In this document: in pieces, positions 25,253 through 34,248 of the stretch
How positions within the stretch are numbered: position 1 is the first letter of the stretch
How the letters are laid out: each line of letters opens with the position of its first letter
Assembly (NCBI GenBank): GCA_964481195.1
Contig: CAYZTB010000001.1
Coordinates: forward strand, 1-64,000
Direction of reading: 5' to 3'
Source: Palsa-948 sp964481195
Lineage (GTDB): Bacteria; Bacteroidota; Bacteroidia; Palsa-948
DNA length: 64,000 nucleotides
Notes under the pieces: model-generated
The model's database searches: none
Seen by the model: the letters and a program-made list of their open reading frames with translations, nothing else
What the model was told of the DNA's origin: nothing
Translations under genes and position numbers: made by a program

Positions 25253-26251
25253 TTATTTACTCAAAATAATACGCTGAGTTGTTTTCTTTACATTTAATTC
25301 AAAAGTTATAAAATAAACACCATCCTGTAAATCACGTAGGTCATACTCAGCATTATACTCTGCAGCATATAATTTAGTGGGTGGCAGCAGCGTTTTAATC
25401 AGCTTTCCATTTAAATCAAAAATCTGAAGCCTTGCTAGTCCCGGCTCAGGAACAATGTATTTAATATTTACAACACCACTTGTTGGATTTGGGAAGCTTT
25501 TTACACTAAATCCAAAATTAGATTCAGCATCATTGGTTGGATTTTTTTCAGTTACCACATTGGTAGATTCTGGTACCGCAAACTCATTTTCTGATATAAC
25601 TTCTGGAATTTTATTATCTATTTCCAGCACAGCTGTTTCGCAAATCTGCTCAGGATTTGCAGTAAATTCTACAAGCGTAGCGCCAATCAGGACAGGACTT
25701 ATAGAAGGTTCACCCAAAACTTCTTCAATGTTTATAGCTTTAACACCACCCATAATTTGAAGCTTGGTTTCTGGCTCTATAGCTACATCGCCTATCACTT
25801 CATCAATTTCAACGCTAGATTTTATAGTATCTACAGAGGGAGTTGGAATTGATACTTCTCCTTTTACGGGAATCCTACAGGTGTAGGCTATTTTACCAAC
25901 CTTTTGTGCCGAAGATTTTATTGAATTAAATAGATAACTACCAAAAACTAAAAATAATGCAATAGCGAATTTTTTGATCTTTTGGAAATTTAATGAATAG
26001 CTGCTTAATTCAGGAAAAGTATTTTGAGGGCTTTCAAGTTGATCTTCATTAAACCTGCCGCACACTTTATTGCCCGCCAAAATTTGTTCAACTAAAATAG
26101 ACTGAATTTCATCGTCAGATTTTTTAGTGAAATCGTGAACCGACTTACTGCATACTTTACAAAAGGCTCCTTTTTCGTCCGGAGTAAATTTACTCCAATC
26201 TTCATGACATGGTTTTGGAATACTTACTTTAAAATTTGTTTGGTTTTTCAT
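25253..26251 (-). CDS. Membrane protein with N-terminal Cys motif and T9SS-type C-terminal sorting domain
   Basis: The product has 332 residues from the ATG at 26251 (start MKNQTNFKVSIPKPCHEDW). The N-terminal part holds Cys pairs (PCHEDW, CKVCSKSVHDF, VCGRF) typical of a Bacteroidota family with a CxxC-like knuckle. A single hydrophobic helix lies near residues 88-110 (KIKKFAIALFLVFGSYLF). The acidic/repetitive middle part is followed by a C-terminal sorting domain (PNPTSGVVNIKYIVPEPG ... GVYFITFELN). There is no ordinary N-terminal signal peptide, so the chain appears tethered in the inner membrane with a cytoplasmic Cys domain. How such a protein could reach the T9SS is unclear. A -7 box lies at 26319-26326. 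Confidence 0.75.
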   Translation of the reverse strand: MKNQTNFKVSIPKPCHEDWSKFTPDEKGAFCKVCSKSVHDFTKKSDDEIQSILVEQILAGNKVCGRFNEDQLESPQNTFPELSSYSLNFQKIKKFAIALFLVFGSYLFNSIKSSAQKVGKIAYTCRIPVKGEVSIPTPSVDTIKSSVEIDEVIGDVAIEPETKLQIMGGVKAINIEEVLGEPSISPVLIGATLVEFTANPEQICETAVLEIDNKIPEVISENEFAVPESTNVVTEKNPTNDAESNFGFSVKSFPNPTSGVVNIKYIVPEPGLARLQIFDLNGKLIKTLLPPTKLYAAEYNAEYDLRDLQDGVYFITFELNVKKTTQRIILSK

Positions 26252-26318
26252 AGTAATTAGTGTTTGTTTACTTGTAAGATGAAGCACATGTAGTTTTTCC
26301 ATAAACAAAACATAAAAA

Positions 26319-26326
26319 CAAAAGTA
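26319..26326 (-). promoter_or_regulatory. Candidate -7 box for the Cys-motif/T9SS gene
   Basis: CAAAAGTA reads TACTTTTG on the minus strand, 67 bases before the ATG at 26251. The -33 element is not evident. Confidence 0.3.
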
Positions 26327-26387
26327 CTAGGTATATTTTTCTGATTTAAGTCATTGTATTTGCATCCTTTACATTGCCATTTTATTT

Positions 26388-26395
26388 TATCTTTG
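26388..26395 (+). promoter_or_regulatory. Candidate -7 box for etfBA
   Basis: TATCTTTG matches TAnnTTTG, 25 bases before the etfB ATG at 26421. A TTTG at 26359-26362 lies 25 bases upstream, somewhat beyond the usual 19-21 spacing. Confidence 0.4.
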
Positions 26396-26420
26396 TCATC
26401 CTTGTAAAAACCTATTATTT

Positions 26421-27158
26421 ATGAAATTTTTAGTCTGCATTACTCAAGTTCCTGATACAACTACCAAAATAAACTTCACACCAGATAAAAAGGCCTTGAA
26501 TGCGGCAGGTGTGCAATTTATCATCAATCCATACGATGAAATTGCGCTTACACGAGCATTAGAAATTAAAGAAGCAGCTGGCGGAACTGTAACTGTAATA
26601 AACGTAGGCCTTCCTGCTACTGAAGCAAATATTCGCAAAGCACTTGCCATTGGAGCCGATGATGCCATCCGCATTAATGCGGACCCGACTGATGCCTATT
26701 TTGTTGCGTCTCAAATTGCAGAAGTAGCAAAGAAAAATAGCTACGATGTAATACTAACCGGGAAAGAAGCTATTGATTTTAATGGAGGTCAGGTTCCTAC
26801 CATGTTGGCTGAGTTCTTAAATATTTCTTCCGTTTCTGTAGCAACCAAATTAGATATTAATGGCACTGTTGCTACGTTAGAAAGAGAAATTGATGGCGGA
26901 AAAGAAGTTGTTGAAACCAGCTTACCTTTTGTGGCGGGGGCGCAAAAAGGAATGGCAGAGCCGCGCATTCCAAATATGCGAGGGATTATGACTGCACGCA
27001 CTAAACCATTAACTGTTTTGGAGCCAACTACTACAGAAACACTTAGTAGCTCAACAACTTTTGAACTTCCTGCAGCTAAAGGGGAATGTAAAATGATTGA
27101 CCCAAATAATGTTGCAGAACTTGTAAACCTACTTCATACCGAAGCAAAAGTCATTTAA
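26421..27158 (+). CDS. etfB: Electron transfer flavoprotein, beta subunit
   Basis: The 245-residue protein begins MKFLVCITQVPDTTTKI and has the ETF-beta signature VLTGKEAIDFNGGQVPTMLA near residue 115, followed by TLEREIDGGKEVVETSLP. With EtfA it shuttles electrons from acyl-CoA dehydrogenases to the quinone pool, binding AMP in this subunit. EtfA follows 38 bases downstream on the same strand. Complete at the usual family length. Confidence 0.95.
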   Translation: MKFLVCITQVPDTTTKINFTPDKKALNAAGVQFIINPYDEIALTRALEIKEAAGGTVTVINVGLPATEANIRKALAIGADDAIRINADPTDAYFVASQIAEVAKKNSYDVILTGKEAIDFNGGQVPTMLAEFLNISSVSVATKLDINGTVATLEREIDGGKEVVETSLPFVAGAQKGMAEPRIPNMRGIMTARTKPLTVLEPTTTETLSSSTTFELPAAKGECKMIDPNNVAELVNLLHTEAKVI

Positions 27159-27196
27159 TGCCAATTAAAGTTTAAAAAACTATTAACAAAAAAATT

Positions 27197-28171
27197 ATGA
27201 GCGTATTAGTATTTGCAGAAAACTGGGATGGTAAATTCAAAAAATCTACTTATGAAGCCTTATCGTATGGAGCTGAGATTGCAAAGCAAACAGGAGGCAG
27301 TGTTACTGCGGTAGTAATTGGAAATGTAAGCGATGAAGGTCTTACATCGTTGGGGAAATATGGAGCACAAAAAGTACTGTCTGTAAAAAATGACAAGCTA
27401 AATACTTTAAAACCTTCCGCATATGCATCAGCAATTGCACAAGTAGCACAAAAAGAAAATGCAAAAGTGGTAGTGATCTCTTATACGTATTCCGGCAAAT
27501 CTGTTGCTGGCAGAGTAGCTGTAAAATTAAAAGCCGGGTTAGTTGCGGGCGCTACTGCAATTCCTTCTTCCACCTCTCCTTTTACAATTCGTAAAAAATG
27601 TTTTTCTGGAAAAGGTCTTACCGATGTAGTTGTAAGTTCAGATATTAAAATCATAGGACTTACTCCCAACTCTTATAAAATAGAAACGAAAGAGGAAAGT
27701 GCTGCCGTAGAAAATTTTACTCCAACGATTGCTGATACTGATTTTTCTGTCACTTCAAAAGAAGTAAAAAAGACTTCAGGAAAAATACCTCTTACGGAAG
27801 CTGAAATTGTTGTTTCTGCTGGAAGAGGATTGAAAGGTCCAGAAAACTGGGGAATGATTGAAGAGTTAGCAGAACTTTTAGGAGCTGCTACGGCTTGCTC
27901 AAAACCAGTAGCCGATGTAGGTTGGAGACCACATCACGAACACGTTGGTCAAACAGGTATTACGATTGGCCCTAATTTATATTTTGCTATTGGAATTTCT
28001 GGTGCTATACAGCATTTAGCTGGCGTTAGCTCTTCAAAAGTTATTGTTGTAATAAATAATGACAAAGAGGCGCCTTTCTTTAAAGCTGCAACGTATGGAA
28101 TTTGTGCCGATGCATTTGAAGTAGTACCTAAATTAATTGAAGAAGTTAAAAAATTCAAATCGGCACATTAA
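27197..28171 (+). CDS. etfA: Electron transfer flavoprotein, alpha subunit
   Basis: The 324-residue protein has an N-terminal adenine-nucleotide-hydrolase-like half and the C-terminal FAD-binding domain. The FAD motif is visible in VSAGRGLKGPENWGMIEEL, VGQTGITIGPNLYFAIGISG and IQHLAGVSSSKVIVVINND. It forms the FAD-carrying partner of EtfB, encoded immediately upstream. The two genes form an operon; the next gene, a nuclease, lies 31 bases downstream and could share the transcript. Confidence 0.95.
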   Translation: MSVLVFAENWDGKFKKSTYEALSYGAEIAKQTGGSVTAVVIGNVSDEGLTSLGKYGAQKVLSVKNDKLNTLKPSAYASAIAQVAQKENAKVVVISYTYSGKSVAGRVAVKLKAGLVAGATAIPSSTSPFTIRKKCFSGKGLTDVVVSSDIKIIGLTPNSYKIETKEESAAVENFTPTIADTDFSVTSKEVKKTSGKIPLTEAEIVVSAGRGLKGPENWGMIEELAELLGAATACSKPVADVGWRPHHEHVGQTGITIGPNLYFAIGISGAIQHLAGVSSSKVIVVINNDKEAPFFKAATYGICADAFEVVPKLIEEVKKFKSAH

Positions 28172-28202
28172 TTTTTTTATCTTAGTATATCGCATTTAAC
28201 GT

Positions 28203-28805
28203 ATGAAAAAGGTCAAATTAGATATCATTGGATTATCCTACAGCCAAACACAGGCAGGTGCTTATGCACTTGTTTTGGGGGAGGTAAAAGGAAAAAGAAG
28301 AGTGCCGATCATTATTGGTGGTTTTGAAGCTCAGGCTATTGCAATCCAACTTGAAAAAATGACACCTAGCCGTCCGCTCACTCACGATCTTTTCAAAAAC
28401 TTTGCTGATACATTTAACATCAAGCTAAAAGAAGTAATCATATACAACTTAGTAGAAGGAATTTTTTACGCAAAGCTTATATCCGAAGATAACGACAAAG
28501 AAGTTGAAATTGATGCACGAACTTCAGATGCCATCGCGCTGGCGGTTCGATTCGACTGCCCTATATACACGTACGAATTTATTTTGTCTGCTGCCGGCAT
28601 TATTTTAGATGACCAACCCAAAGAAGGGGATATATCTTCCGTTGAAGAGCCAGTTGAAAAAAAGGCACCTGCGAAAGAAGAAAAAGACATTACTAAAAAA
28701 TCTACCGAAGAACTAAAAGAACTACTTAAGGGAGCTATTGATGGTGAAAATTACGAACGCGCCTCGCGCATTCGTGATGAACTAAACAAGCGTAAAAAAT
28801 CCTAG
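28203..28805 (+). CDS. Bifunctional nuclease family protein with C-terminal UVR motif
   Basis: The 200-residue protein has a BFN/DUF151 domain at residues 1-130 (GEVKGKRRVPIIIGGFEAQAI, IDARTSDAIALAVRF with conserved Asp residues). It has a C-terminal UvrB/UvrC-type motif (about 165-198: LKELLKGAIDGENYERASRIRDEL). The BFN family shows DNase/RNase activity in plant homologues. The UVR tail is a protein-protein contact motif also found in Bacteroidota homologues. It is 31 bp after etfA and 8 bp before kdsD, so it is part of the same operon. The acidic linker between domains is Lys/Glu-rich. Confidence 0.87.
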   Translation: MKKVKLDIIGLSYSQTQAGAYALVLGEVKGKRRVPIIIGGFEAQAIAIQLEKMTPSRPLTHDLFKNFADTFNIKLKEVIIYNLVEGIFYAKLISEDNDKEVEIDARTSDAIALAVRFDCPIYTYEFILSAAGIILDDQPKEGDISSVEEPVEKKAPAKEEKDITKKSTEELKELLKGAIDGENYERASRIRDELNKRKKS

Positions 28806-28813
28806 TAGATTAC

Positions 28814-29791
28814 ATGCCCAAAATAAACAAAGCAAAATCTTCCGCTAGCATCATCACTGCAGCAAAAGAAGTTTTTAAAATTGAAGGCGAAGCAATTCGA
28901 AATCTTTCATCTTTAATTACGGTAGATTTCGCAAATGCTACACGAGCAATCCTGAAAACCAAAGGACGGGTTATTGTAATTGGCATGGGAAAATCCGGAA
29001 ATATTGGAAAGAAAATTTCTGCTACCTTAGCCAGCACGGGGACTCCAAGCTTATTTGTACACCCTGCCGAAGCCAAGCACGGAGATTTAGGTATGATTAC
29101 GCGCCAAGATATAGCACTGGCAATCTCATATTCTGGCGAAACCGAAGAAACAATTCAATTACTGCCTTACCTAAAAATTAAAAAGATCAAGCTCATTTCC
29201 ATGACTGGAAATCCAGTTTCAACTTTAGCTAAACATTCTGATCATCACATTAGCGTACACGTAAAAAAAGAAGCATGCCCGCTGCAATTAGCTCCAACCT
29301 CTTCTACCACTGCAACATTAGTAATGGGAGATGCACTGGCAGTTACCTTAATGAAACAACGAAGTTTTAGACCCTCAGATTTTGCCATGCTTCATCCAGG
29401 AGGATCACTTGGAAAACGATTGCTGACCAAAGTAGAGCATTTAATGGCAACAAAAAATCTTCCTATTGTAAACACCAAAACACCACTCTCAAAAGTTATT
29501 TCCATCATGGGAGCAGGCAGATTGGGTATGGCCATTGTATCAGATGAAAAAAAGCTAAACGGCATTATTACAGACGGAGATTTACGAAGAGCGATAGAAA
29601 AAAATAAAGAAAAAATATTTTCTCTTCAGGCTAAAGACATCATGACTCGCAAAGCAAAAACTATAGGAAAAGATGCTAAATTAATTGAAGCAGAAGTTCT
29701 TTGCAATAAATACAAAATCACCTCGCTCGTTGTAACAGAAAAAAGTAAAATAATTGGTGTATTTCAAATTTACAACCTTGCCAAAGTATGA
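28814..29791 (+). CDS. kdsD: Arabinose-5-phosphate isomerase (KpsF/GutQ family)
   Basis: The 325-residue protein has an N-terminal SIS domain (VIGMGKSGNIGKKISATLASTG, then ISYSGETEETIQLLPYL) and a C-terminal pair of CBS domains (about 205-320). It converts ribulose-5-P to arabinose-5-P, the first step to Kdo. The gene overlaps kdsA by 4 bp (29788-29791), and both steps of the early Kdo route are thus cotranslated. Kdo is the inner-core sugar of lipopolysaccharide. Confidence 0.93.
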   Translation: MPKINKAKSSASIITAAKEVFKIEGEAIRNLSSLITVDFANATRAILKTKGRVIVIGMGKSGNIGKKISATLASTGTPSLFVHPAEAKHGDLGMITRQDIALAISYSGETEETIQLLPYLKIKKIKLISMTGNPVSTLAKHSDHHISVHVKKEACPLQLAPTSSTTATLVMGDALAVTLMKQRSFRPSDFAMLHPGGSLGKRLLTKVEHLMATKNLPIVNTKTPLSKVISIMGAGRLGMAIVSDEKKLNGIITDGDLRRAIEKNKEKIFSLQAKDIMTRKAKTIGKDAKLIEAEVLCNKYKITSLVVTEKSKIIGVFQIYNLAKV

Positions 29792-30576
29792 GTAAATTAT
29801 TTGAAATATTAAAAAAGAAAAGATTCATTATTGCAGGTCCCTGCGTAATTGAAGACGAGAAGACACTTTTGGAAACTGCTACTGAATTAAAAAAGATTTG
29901 CAGTCAGCTTAATCTTCCATTCATATTTAAAGCATCATTCGACAAAGCAAACCGTACCTCCGTAGATTCATTTCGAGGGCCGGGATTAGAAAAAGGACTT
30001 GCTATGCTAGATCGTGTAAAACGAAAGCTATCTATTCCTATTCTGACAGATATTCACGAAGCAAACCAAGCAGCACAAGTTGCTGAGGTGGTGGATATTT
30101 TGCAAATACCCGCTTTTCTTTGCAGACAAACTGATTTGCTTGTTGCAGCAGGTAAGACTAAAAGAATTGTAAATATTAAAAAAGCTCAGTTTCTTTCTGG
30201 CAACGACATGATTCATCCAGTAAAAAAAGTTCTTTCCACAGGAAATAAAGAAATATTACTTACTGAAAGAGGAAATATGTATGGTTACAATAATTTGGTT
30301 GTTGACTTCCGAAATATTATTGACATGCAGAAATTGGGCTTCCCTGTTATTATGGATGTAACTCATTCATTACAAAAACCAGGCGGGCATGGAAATAAAT
30401 CAGGAGGAAATAGAGAATATTCTTCACACATTGCTAAAGCTGCTGTTGCCGTTGGAGCTGATGGATTATTTTTTGAAGTGCACCCCAATCCTGCGAAAGC
30501 TAAATCAGATGCAGAAAACCAAATTCCGCTAGCTCAATTTAAAAAGCTAATTATCCAAAGCGGTTTCTCCAGTTAA
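29788..30576 (+). CDS. kdsA: 3-deoxy-8-phosphooctulonate synthase
   Basis: The 262-residue TIM-barrel enzyme condenses arabinose-5-P with phosphoenolpyruvate to Kdo-8-phosphate. Motifs are AGPCVIEDEKTLLETA at the start, FKASFDKANRTS (phosphoenolpyruvate-site Lys), DVTHSLQKPGGH with the catalytic loop, and FFEVHPNPAKAKSD. The start codon overlaps the kdsD stop (ATGA). It is 2 bp before the GH9 gene, which is likely on the same transcript but unrelated in function. Confidence 0.95.
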   Translation: MSKLFEILKKKRFIIAGPCVIEDEKTLLETATELKKICSQLNLPFIFKASFDKANRTSVDSFRGPGLEKGLAMLDRVKRKLSIPILTDIHEANQAAQVAEVVDILQIPAFLCRQTDLLVAAGKTKRIVNIKKAQFLSGNDMIHPVKKVLSTGNKEILLTERGNMYGYNNLVVDFRNIIDMQKLGFPVIMDVTHSLQKPGGHGNKSGGNREYSSHIAKAAVAVGADGLFFEVHPNPAKAKSDAENQIPLAQFKKLIIQSGFSS

Positions 30577-30578
30577 GA

Positions 30579-32711
30579 ATGAAAAAACTTGTCTCTTTTC
30601 TTATTTTCTTTTCTATACTTCTAGCCTCTACTTCACAAAGTATCGATGTTCATTTTAAGCTTGATCAAATTGGATATCGCCCAAACGACAGAAAAGTATG
30701 TGTTATTGCAAGTCCTCAAGTAGGATACAATTCGCCTGACACATATGTCCCAGGCAGCAACTTGGAATTAAAAAAAAAATCAGACAATTCCACTGTATTT
30801 TCAGCTTCACCTTCACTTTGGAAAAGTGGCACTACACATACTCAAAGTGGAGACAAAGTGTGGTGGTTTGACTTTTCCTCCTTTATAATCCCTGGCAACT
30901 ATTATGTGATGGATGCAACTAACAACAAACGTTCCTATGAATTTACTATTGGTAATAATATCTATAACGAAGCGCTCAAGCATGCTGTTCGATTTTTTTA
31001 CTACCAACGATGTGGTGTAAGCAAGACTTCTGCATACGCAGGAAGTGACTATACAGACGTTGCTTGCCATATTAACACTTTACAGGATCAACACTGTAGA
31101 GATGTTACTCAACCTAACAACACAACATTAGAAAAAAATCTTTCGGGAGGTTGGCACGATGCCGGAGACTACAATAAATATACAAACTTCACTTTTGCAA
31201 CCGTTCATTACTTGCTTGATGCGTACGAACAGAATCCATTAGTTTTTAAAGATAACTATGGCATTCCAGAAAGTGGAAATGGCATTCCCGATATCCTTGA
31301 TGAAGTAAAATACGAGTTAGATTGGCTTTTAAAGATGCAAAATAGCGATGGCTCTGTATTGATGAAAGTTTCTACCCTCGGTTTCACAAGCGGCTCTCCT
31401 CCAAGCACCGATACTCCTCAACGGCTATATGGACCTGCTGCCTCCTCTGCAACTCGCACACTTTCAAGTCTGCTAGCGCATGCGCATATTATTTTTAAAA
31501 ATTTCCCTACTTATTCTTCGTTTTCAAATACACTTCTTGTCAAATCAGAATTAGCTTGGACTTGGCTACAGAATAATCCTGGAAATTCCAACTACAATAA
31601 TTCAGGATTTGGCAGTGCAAATCCAGAAGTTTCTTCCTACCGACAAAATGCCACTTCTCTCACAGCAGCTATTTATTTATTTGCTGCTACTGGGAAAACC
31701 ACCTACCGAACGTATGTAGACAACAACTATAATCTTCAACCCATACAGTGGACTTATTGGTATCCATTTGAATCTGCATTTCAAGATGCACTGCTTTACT
31801 ACTGCAATACAACAGGAGCAACACCCAGCGTTGTAAACGCTATTAAAAATAATTGCACATCATCGATTACATCAAATAATATAGATCTTTTAACTGCTTA
31901 TAATAATCTAACAGATGCCTATATGGCTCACATGCAGGAAAATGATTATGTGTGGGGAAATAATCAGTTTAAGTGCGAAACCGGATCTATTTTTTATAAC
32001 ATGCTTCAGTATAATTTAGATATTCCAAATCAAGCTAAATATTTACAAGCTGCTGCTGCATACATCCACTATTTACATGGGTTAAATCCAAATGGAATAG
32101 CCTTTTTAACCAACTCGTCCGTTTTTGGTGTAGATAATCCTATCAAGGAAATTTATCATGGATGGTTTGGTGATGGGACCATTTTTGATGGTAGCGCAAA
32201 TCCGTTTATTGGAGCACCTCCAGCATTTATTAGCTGTGGGGTTAATAAAAACTATTTCCCCGATGCTACCTATTCGGGCCCTGCCATTATTCCTCCACAA
32301 AACCAACCTATTCAAAAATGCTATAAAGATTGGAATACTGGATGGCCAGAAAATTCTTGGGAAATTTCGGAAGTTGGTATATACGTAAATGCTGCTTATG
32401 TAAAATTGCTATCAAAATTTGCTGACACTACTGCTATCTTAACTTCAGAAAATGAAAATAATACTTTACTGAACCCTATATTACTTTATCCCAATCCGAC
32501 TACCAATATTCTTTCCATAATTTTTCCAAATGAAAAAATGCTTCCAGTGCAACTAAATATTTTCAATTCTCTAGGACAACTAATGCTACAAAAGCAGATT
32601 ATTGAGACAAATACGACTATTGAAATTTCTGATTTGCCAAGTGGCGTGTATTTTTGTAGGTTTGTTAGCGGGGAGTATGTAAAAACGAAAATGATAACTA
32701 TACTTGAATAA
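30579..32711 (+). CDS. T9SS-secreted glycoside hydrolase family 9 (cellulase-like)
   Basis: The 710-residue protein has a signal peptide, an N-terminal Ig-like cellulase domain (about 22-115: VHFKLDQIGYRPNDRKV), and a GH9 catalytic (alpha/alpha)6 domain (about 120-600). The T9SS sorting domain is at about 635-710. The catalytic base pair lies in SGGWHDAGDYNKYTN (GH9 DAGD motif) and the acid in NSWEISEVGIYVNAA. Expected activity is endo-beta-1,4-glucanase or a related beta-glucan hydrolase exported to the surface. Its place directly after kdsA suggests cotranscription by position, with no pathway link. Confidence 0.9.
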   Translation: MKKLVSFLIFFSILLASTSQSIDVHFKLDQIGYRPNDRKVCVIASPQVGYNSPDTYVPGSNLELKKKSDNSTVFSASPSLWKSGTTHTQSGDKVWWFDFSSFIIPGNYYVMDATNNKRSYEFTIGNNIYNEALKHAVRFFYYQRCGVSKTSAYAGSDYTDVACHINTLQDQHCRDVTQPNNTTLEKNLSGGWHDAGDYNKYTNFTFATVHYLLDAYEQNPLVFKDNYGIPESGNGIPDILDEVKYELDWLLKMQNSDGSVLMKVSTLGFTSGSPPSTDTPQRLYGPAASSATRTLSSLLAHAHIIFKNFPTYSSFSNTLLVKSELAWTWLQNNPGNSNYNNSGFGSANPEVSSYRQNATSLTAAIYLFAATGKTTYRTYVDNNYNLQPIQWTYWYPFESAFQDALLYYCNTTGATPSVVNAIKNNCTSSITSNNIDLLTAYNNLTDAYMAHMQENDYVWGNNQFKCETGSIFYNMLQYNLDIPNQAKYLQAAAAYIHYLHGLNPNGIAFLTNSSVFGVDNPIKEIYHGWFGDGTIFDGSANPFIGAPPAFISCGVNKNYFPDATYSGPAIIPPQNQPIQKCYKDWNTGWPENSWEISEVGIYVNAAYVKLLSKFADTTAILTSENENNTLLNPILLYPNPTTNILSIIFPNEKMLPVQLNIFNSLGQLMLQKQIIETNTTIEISDLPSGVYFCRFVSGEYVKTKMITILE

Positions 32712-32714
32712 AAA

Positions 32715-33191
32715 ATGATTAAAGCCAACGTAAATAGTAAATATGAATTCTCATTAGATAGTACTGCCGAAAATGCTATTGATTTGATTGAAATAAAAAA
32801 TGGTGTATTTAGTATTATTAAAAACAACAAATCATACAATGCCGAAGTGCTGATAGCAAACCATGCAGAGAAAAGTTTTGCAATACGAATCAACGGAAAC
32901 AAATACAATGTATTACTAAGAGATAAATACGATGATTTACTCAAAGAACTTGGAATGGAAAATGCAGGTGTTGTAAAAATAAAAGACCTTAAAGCTCCAA
33001 TGCCAGGACTTGTTGTAGATGTACGCGTAAAAGAAGGAGATGTTGTTAAAAGTGGTGATGCGCTGGTAGTACTTCAGGCAATGAAAATGGAAAATGTTTT
33101 AAAAGCATCCACAGATGTTACGGTTAAAAAAGTCCATATCAAAACTAACGATACGGTAGAGAAAAATCAAATGTTAATCAGCTTCATTTAA
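32715..33191 (+). CDS. Biotin/lipoyl carrier protein (acyl-CoA carboxylase BCCP-like)
   Basis: The 158-residue protein has a C-terminal biotinyl domain (about 88-158) with the biotinylation motif AMKME, modified Lys at residue 124, preceded by LKAPMPGLVVDVRVKEGD. The N-terminal half (FSIIKNNKSYNAEVLIANH ...) is typical of the carrier subunits of Bacteroidota propionyl/acetyl-CoA carboxylases. The carboxylase subunits are not in the window. It starts 3 bp after the GH9 gene and is followed 10 bp later by superoxide dismutase. Confidence 0.87.
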   Translation: MIKANVNSKYEFSLDSTAENAIDLIEIKNGVFSIIKNNKSYNAEVLIANHAEKSFAIRINGNKYNVLLRDKYDDLLKELGMENAGVVKIKDLKAPMPGLVVDVRVKEGDVVKSGDALVVLQAMKMENVLKASTDVTVKKVHIKTNDTVEKNQMLISFI

Positions 33192-33201
33192 TCTAACCAA
33201 C

Positions 33202-33960
33202 ATGACAACCAGAAGAGATTTTTTTAAAAAAGGATTTTTAGGAGGAGCAGGAATGGTGATACTTGGCAACTCATTCGCTTCCGAAAATTTTATGAATAAA
33301 GTAGAAGGCACATTGCCTATTTTATCCGAAGGTGTTTTTGAACTCCCTAAGTTGCCGTATGCGTACGATGCACTTGAACCATTCATAGACAAGCAAACGA
33401 TGGAGATTCACTACACTAAACATCATCAAGGTTACGTAAGTAAACTCAACAAAGCACTGGCTACAGAAAAAATAAATGAAACATCTTTGGATGTAATCTG
33501 CAATAATGCGTCTAAGTATTCTTCAGCAGTACGCAATAATGCAGGTGGACATTACAATCATTCAATGTTTTGGAAAGGGATGAAGCCTAATGTAGGTTCC
33601 GTACTTTCTCCCTCGACTGCTAATGAACCAACTGGAAAAATTGCCGATACTTTAAAAAACTCTTTTGACTCCTTTGCAAATTTTAAAACTCTTTTTTCAG
33701 AAAAAGCTGGTTCAGTTTTTGGATCAGGATGGGCTTGGTTAGTAATTAACAAAGCTGGAAAATTAGAAATTGGCTCAACTTCAAATCAAGATAACCCACT
33801 CATGGATTTATCTGAATTTAAGGGGAAACCAATACTCGGACTTGATGTATGGGAACATGCCTACTATCTTAAATACCAGAATAAAAGAACCGATTATATT
33901 AATTCTTGGTGGAATATTGTGAACTGGGAAGAAGCTAATATCCGCCTGGAGGCTAAATGA
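33202..33960 (+). CDS. Fe/Mn superoxide dismutase with Tat signal peptide
   Basis: The 252-residue protein begins MTTRRDFFKKGFLGGAGMVI, a twin-arginine signal with (T/S)-RR-x-F-x-K. The mature SOD domain follows from about residue 46. Metal ligands are at MEIHYTKHHQGYV (His near 70), GGHYNHSMFW and VWEHAYYL near the end. It dismutates superoxide outside the cytoplasm; export in folded, metallated form by Tat is the natural reading. A tatA-type gene lies 37 bp downstream on the same strand (see findings). Fe versus Mn cannot be decided by eye. Confidence 0.93.
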   Translation: MTTRRDFFKKGFLGGAGMVILGNSFASENFMNKVEGTLPILSEGVFELPKLPYAYDALEPFIDKQTMEIHYTKHHQGYVSKLNKALATEKINETSLDVICNNASKYSSAVRNNAGGHYNHSMFWKGMKPNVGSVLSPSTANEPTGKIADTLKNSFDSFANFKTLFSEKAGSVFGSGWAWLVINKAGKLEIGSTSNQDNPLMDLSEFKGKPILGLDVWEHAYYLKYQNKRTDYINSWWNIVNWEEANIRLEAK

Positions 33961-33971
33961 ACTATTATTCA

Positions 33972-33979
33972 TACCTTTG
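33972..33979 (+). promoter_or_regulatory. Candidate -7 box for tatA
   Basis: TACCTTTG matches TAnnTTTG and lies 18 bases before the ATG at 33998, in the 37-base gap after the sod gene. No -33 TTTG is apparent. It would allow tatA expression apart from sod. Confidence 0.35.
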
Positions 33980-33997
33980 ATAATTAAATAAATTACT

Positions 33998-34189
33998 ATG
34001 ACTACCGGAACTATTTTACTTGGAATGCTTGGCACCACTGAGGTTGTACTTATTGTGGTGGTTGTTCTTCTTCTCTTTGGCGGAAAAAAAATCCCTGAAC
34101 TTATGCGTGGCTTAGGAAAAGGCATGAAAGAATTTAAGGATGGCTCTAAAGGAATTGAGCCAGAAGACAAGAAAGAAGAAAACAAGTAA
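33998..34189 (+). CDS. tatA: Sec-independent translocase TatA/E family protein
   Basis: The 63-residue protein has one N-terminal hydrophobic helix (about 9-28: GTTEVVLIVVVVLLLFGGKK), then the amphipathic helix signature KKIPELMRGLGKGMKEFKDG, which is the TatA/TatE hallmark, and a charged tail. It forms the pore-like multimer of the Tat export system. It is directly downstream of a Tat-signal superoxide dismutase, suggesting matched expression of translocase and cargo. TatC is not in the window. Confidence 0.92.
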   Translation: MTTGTILLGMLGTTEVVLIVVVVLLLFGGKKIPELMRGLGKGMKEFKDGSKGIEPEDKKEENK

Positions 34190-34204
34190 ACCCCTTTCCC
34201 ATAC

Positions 34205-34232
34205 AAATCCTTTTAATTAAAAAAGAGGATTT
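34205..34232 (+). terminator. Weak hairpin terminator after tatA
   Basis: AAATCCT (34205-34211) pairs with AGGATTT (34226-34232), a 7-bp stem followed by only a short T run (TTTTGC). It lies between tatA and gatA, so gatA may also be read through. Confidence 0.4.
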
Positions 34233-34248
34233 TGCATTTATCATTGAC

